DNA of 64,000 nucleotides from Ensifer adhaerens (GTDB lineage: Bacteria; Pseudomonadota; Alphaproteobacteria; Rhizobiales; Rhizobiaceae): positions 2,986,001 through 3,050,000 of the forward strand of contig NZ_CP015880.1 in assembly GCF_000697965.2 (NCBI RefSeq). Direction: 5' to 3'. The notes beneath the pieces were generated by a model, which ran no database searches, was not told where the DNA came from, and saw nothing but the letters and a program-made list of their open reading frames with translations. Both the position numbers and the translations under genes were made by a program. Of the stretch, positions 63,471 to 64,000 are shown piece by piece (position 1 is the stretch's first letter; each line of letters begins with the position of its first letter).

Positions 63471-64000
63471 ATGCCCCTTCCCCTCGATAGCGATCTGCTC
63501 AGAACCTTTCTTGCGGTTGTCGATACCAGCAGCGTCACGCGCGCCGCAGACATCGTCGGGCGCACCCAGTCGGCGGTCAGCATGCAGATCAGGAAGCTCG
63601 AGGATGTGCTCGGCGACGCCCTGTTCGAGCGCCATTCGCGCGGTGTGGTGCTGACGCCGCAGGGACTGCGGCTCGTCGATAATGCCAGGCGCATCGTTAC
63701 CCTGCTCGACGACACGGCCGCCGCGCTCCGCCAACCCGCGCTCGACGGCGCGGTCCGGATCGGATTGCCGGAGGAATACATCAACTCGACCTTGCCGAAG
63801 GCGCTTGGCAGTTTCGCCGCCATCCACCCGGGCGTCGAAGTGACCGTGCAGCAGGGCGCGTCGATGACCAATGTCGCAGCGCTGGAAGCGGGCGAGATCG
63901 ACCTTGCCGTCGTCTTCGAGCCCGGCGGAAAGACGAGAAACGAAGTGCTGATGATGGATCCGACCGTCTGGGTGACGTCGGAGCAGCACCGGACCGACGA
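63471..64000 (+). CDS. LysR-family regulator (partial)
   Basis: The N-terminal winged helix is LLRTFLAVVDTSSVTRAADI, then VGRTQSAVSMQIRKLEDVLG and ALFERHSRGVVLTPQG. The effector domain starts near residue 90 (AVRIGLPEEYINSTLPKALG) and is cut by the window end at about residue 176. ATG 63459 is an alternative start. No effector can be named. Confidence 0.9.
   Translation, partial: MPLPLDSDLLRTFLAVVDTSSVTRAADIVGRTQSAVSMQIRKLEDVLGDALFERHSRGVVLTPQGLRLVDNARRIVTLLDDTAAALRQPALDGAVRIGLPEEYINSTLPKALGSFAAIHPGVEVTVQQGASMTNVAALEAGEIDLAVVFEPGGKTRNEVLMMDPTVWVTSEQHRTD

Overview
This 64 kb window reads as chromosomal DNA of an alphaproteobacterium in the Rhizobiaceae, most likely Sinorhizobium/Ensifer. The evidence is high GC and a familiar run of host genes (glmM, ftsH, tilS, cpoB-pal-tolBARQ, ybgC, sqdBDC, ruvCAB, yebC, an RND pump, ymdB, a 5-formyl-THF cyclo-ligase). 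A tyrosine-integrase prophage occupies roughly the first 26.4 kb. The genus call is inference from gene content and order; no rRNA or tRNA gene was seen.

Prophage, positions 1 to about 26,400. The left end lies outside the window. Bases 1-8,625 (minus strand) carry a P22-like podovirus head module: small and large terminase, portal, scaffold, coat, a small head-fibre-like protein, a DUF115/MptE-like protein, a gp4-like tail accessory factor and a truncated gp10-like factor. Bases 8,700-16,136 (mostly minus) carry small unknown genes plus replication and nuclease genes: an AP2/HNH endonuclease, a stand-alone DnaA domain IV protein, a primosome-type protein, RusA, and an HNH/GcrA-like/sigma-r4-like fusion. 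A divergent Cro/repressor pair sits near 16.2 kb. Four copies of a 17-bp operator (GTTG-N9-CAAC) flank this switch and the start of the plus-strand early operon 1.3 kb away. Bases 17,650-26,345 (plus) carry that early operon: small genes, an ERF annealing protein, a YqaJ exonuclease, SSB, an HNH protein, a C5 methyltransferase with a second long frame inside it, an excisionase-like protein and the integrase.

Host region, 26,590-64,000. Two paralogous outer-membrane beta-barrel genes border the prophage. Then come glmM, ftsH, tilS and the Tol-Pal envelope system, all on the minus strand. An accessory stretch follows: a LigD-like phosphoesterase-polymerase protein without a ligase domain, and a TetR/haloalkane dehalogenase pair with a perfect 24-bp palindrome upstream. 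Next are ybgC, the sulfolipid operon sqdBDC, and a 402-residue protein that looks like a beta-barrel pore-former joined to a FAS1-like domain. The remainder is a TAT-exported metallophosphoesterase, ruvCAB, an LLM flavin oxidoreductase, a HAD phosphatase, yebC, two secreted proteins, an RND efflux pump with its adaptor, ymdB, the cyclo-ligase, two small regulatory-type genes and the start of a LysR regulator cut by the window end.

The most interesting items are the dual-frame methyltransferase locus (23,263-24,054), the pore-former/FAS1 protein (47,225-48,433), the four-operator repressor circuit with a structured RNA between its parts (16,145-17,569), and the HNH/GcrA/sigma-like fusion (14,908-15,924). 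All function calls rest on motif reading without database searches.
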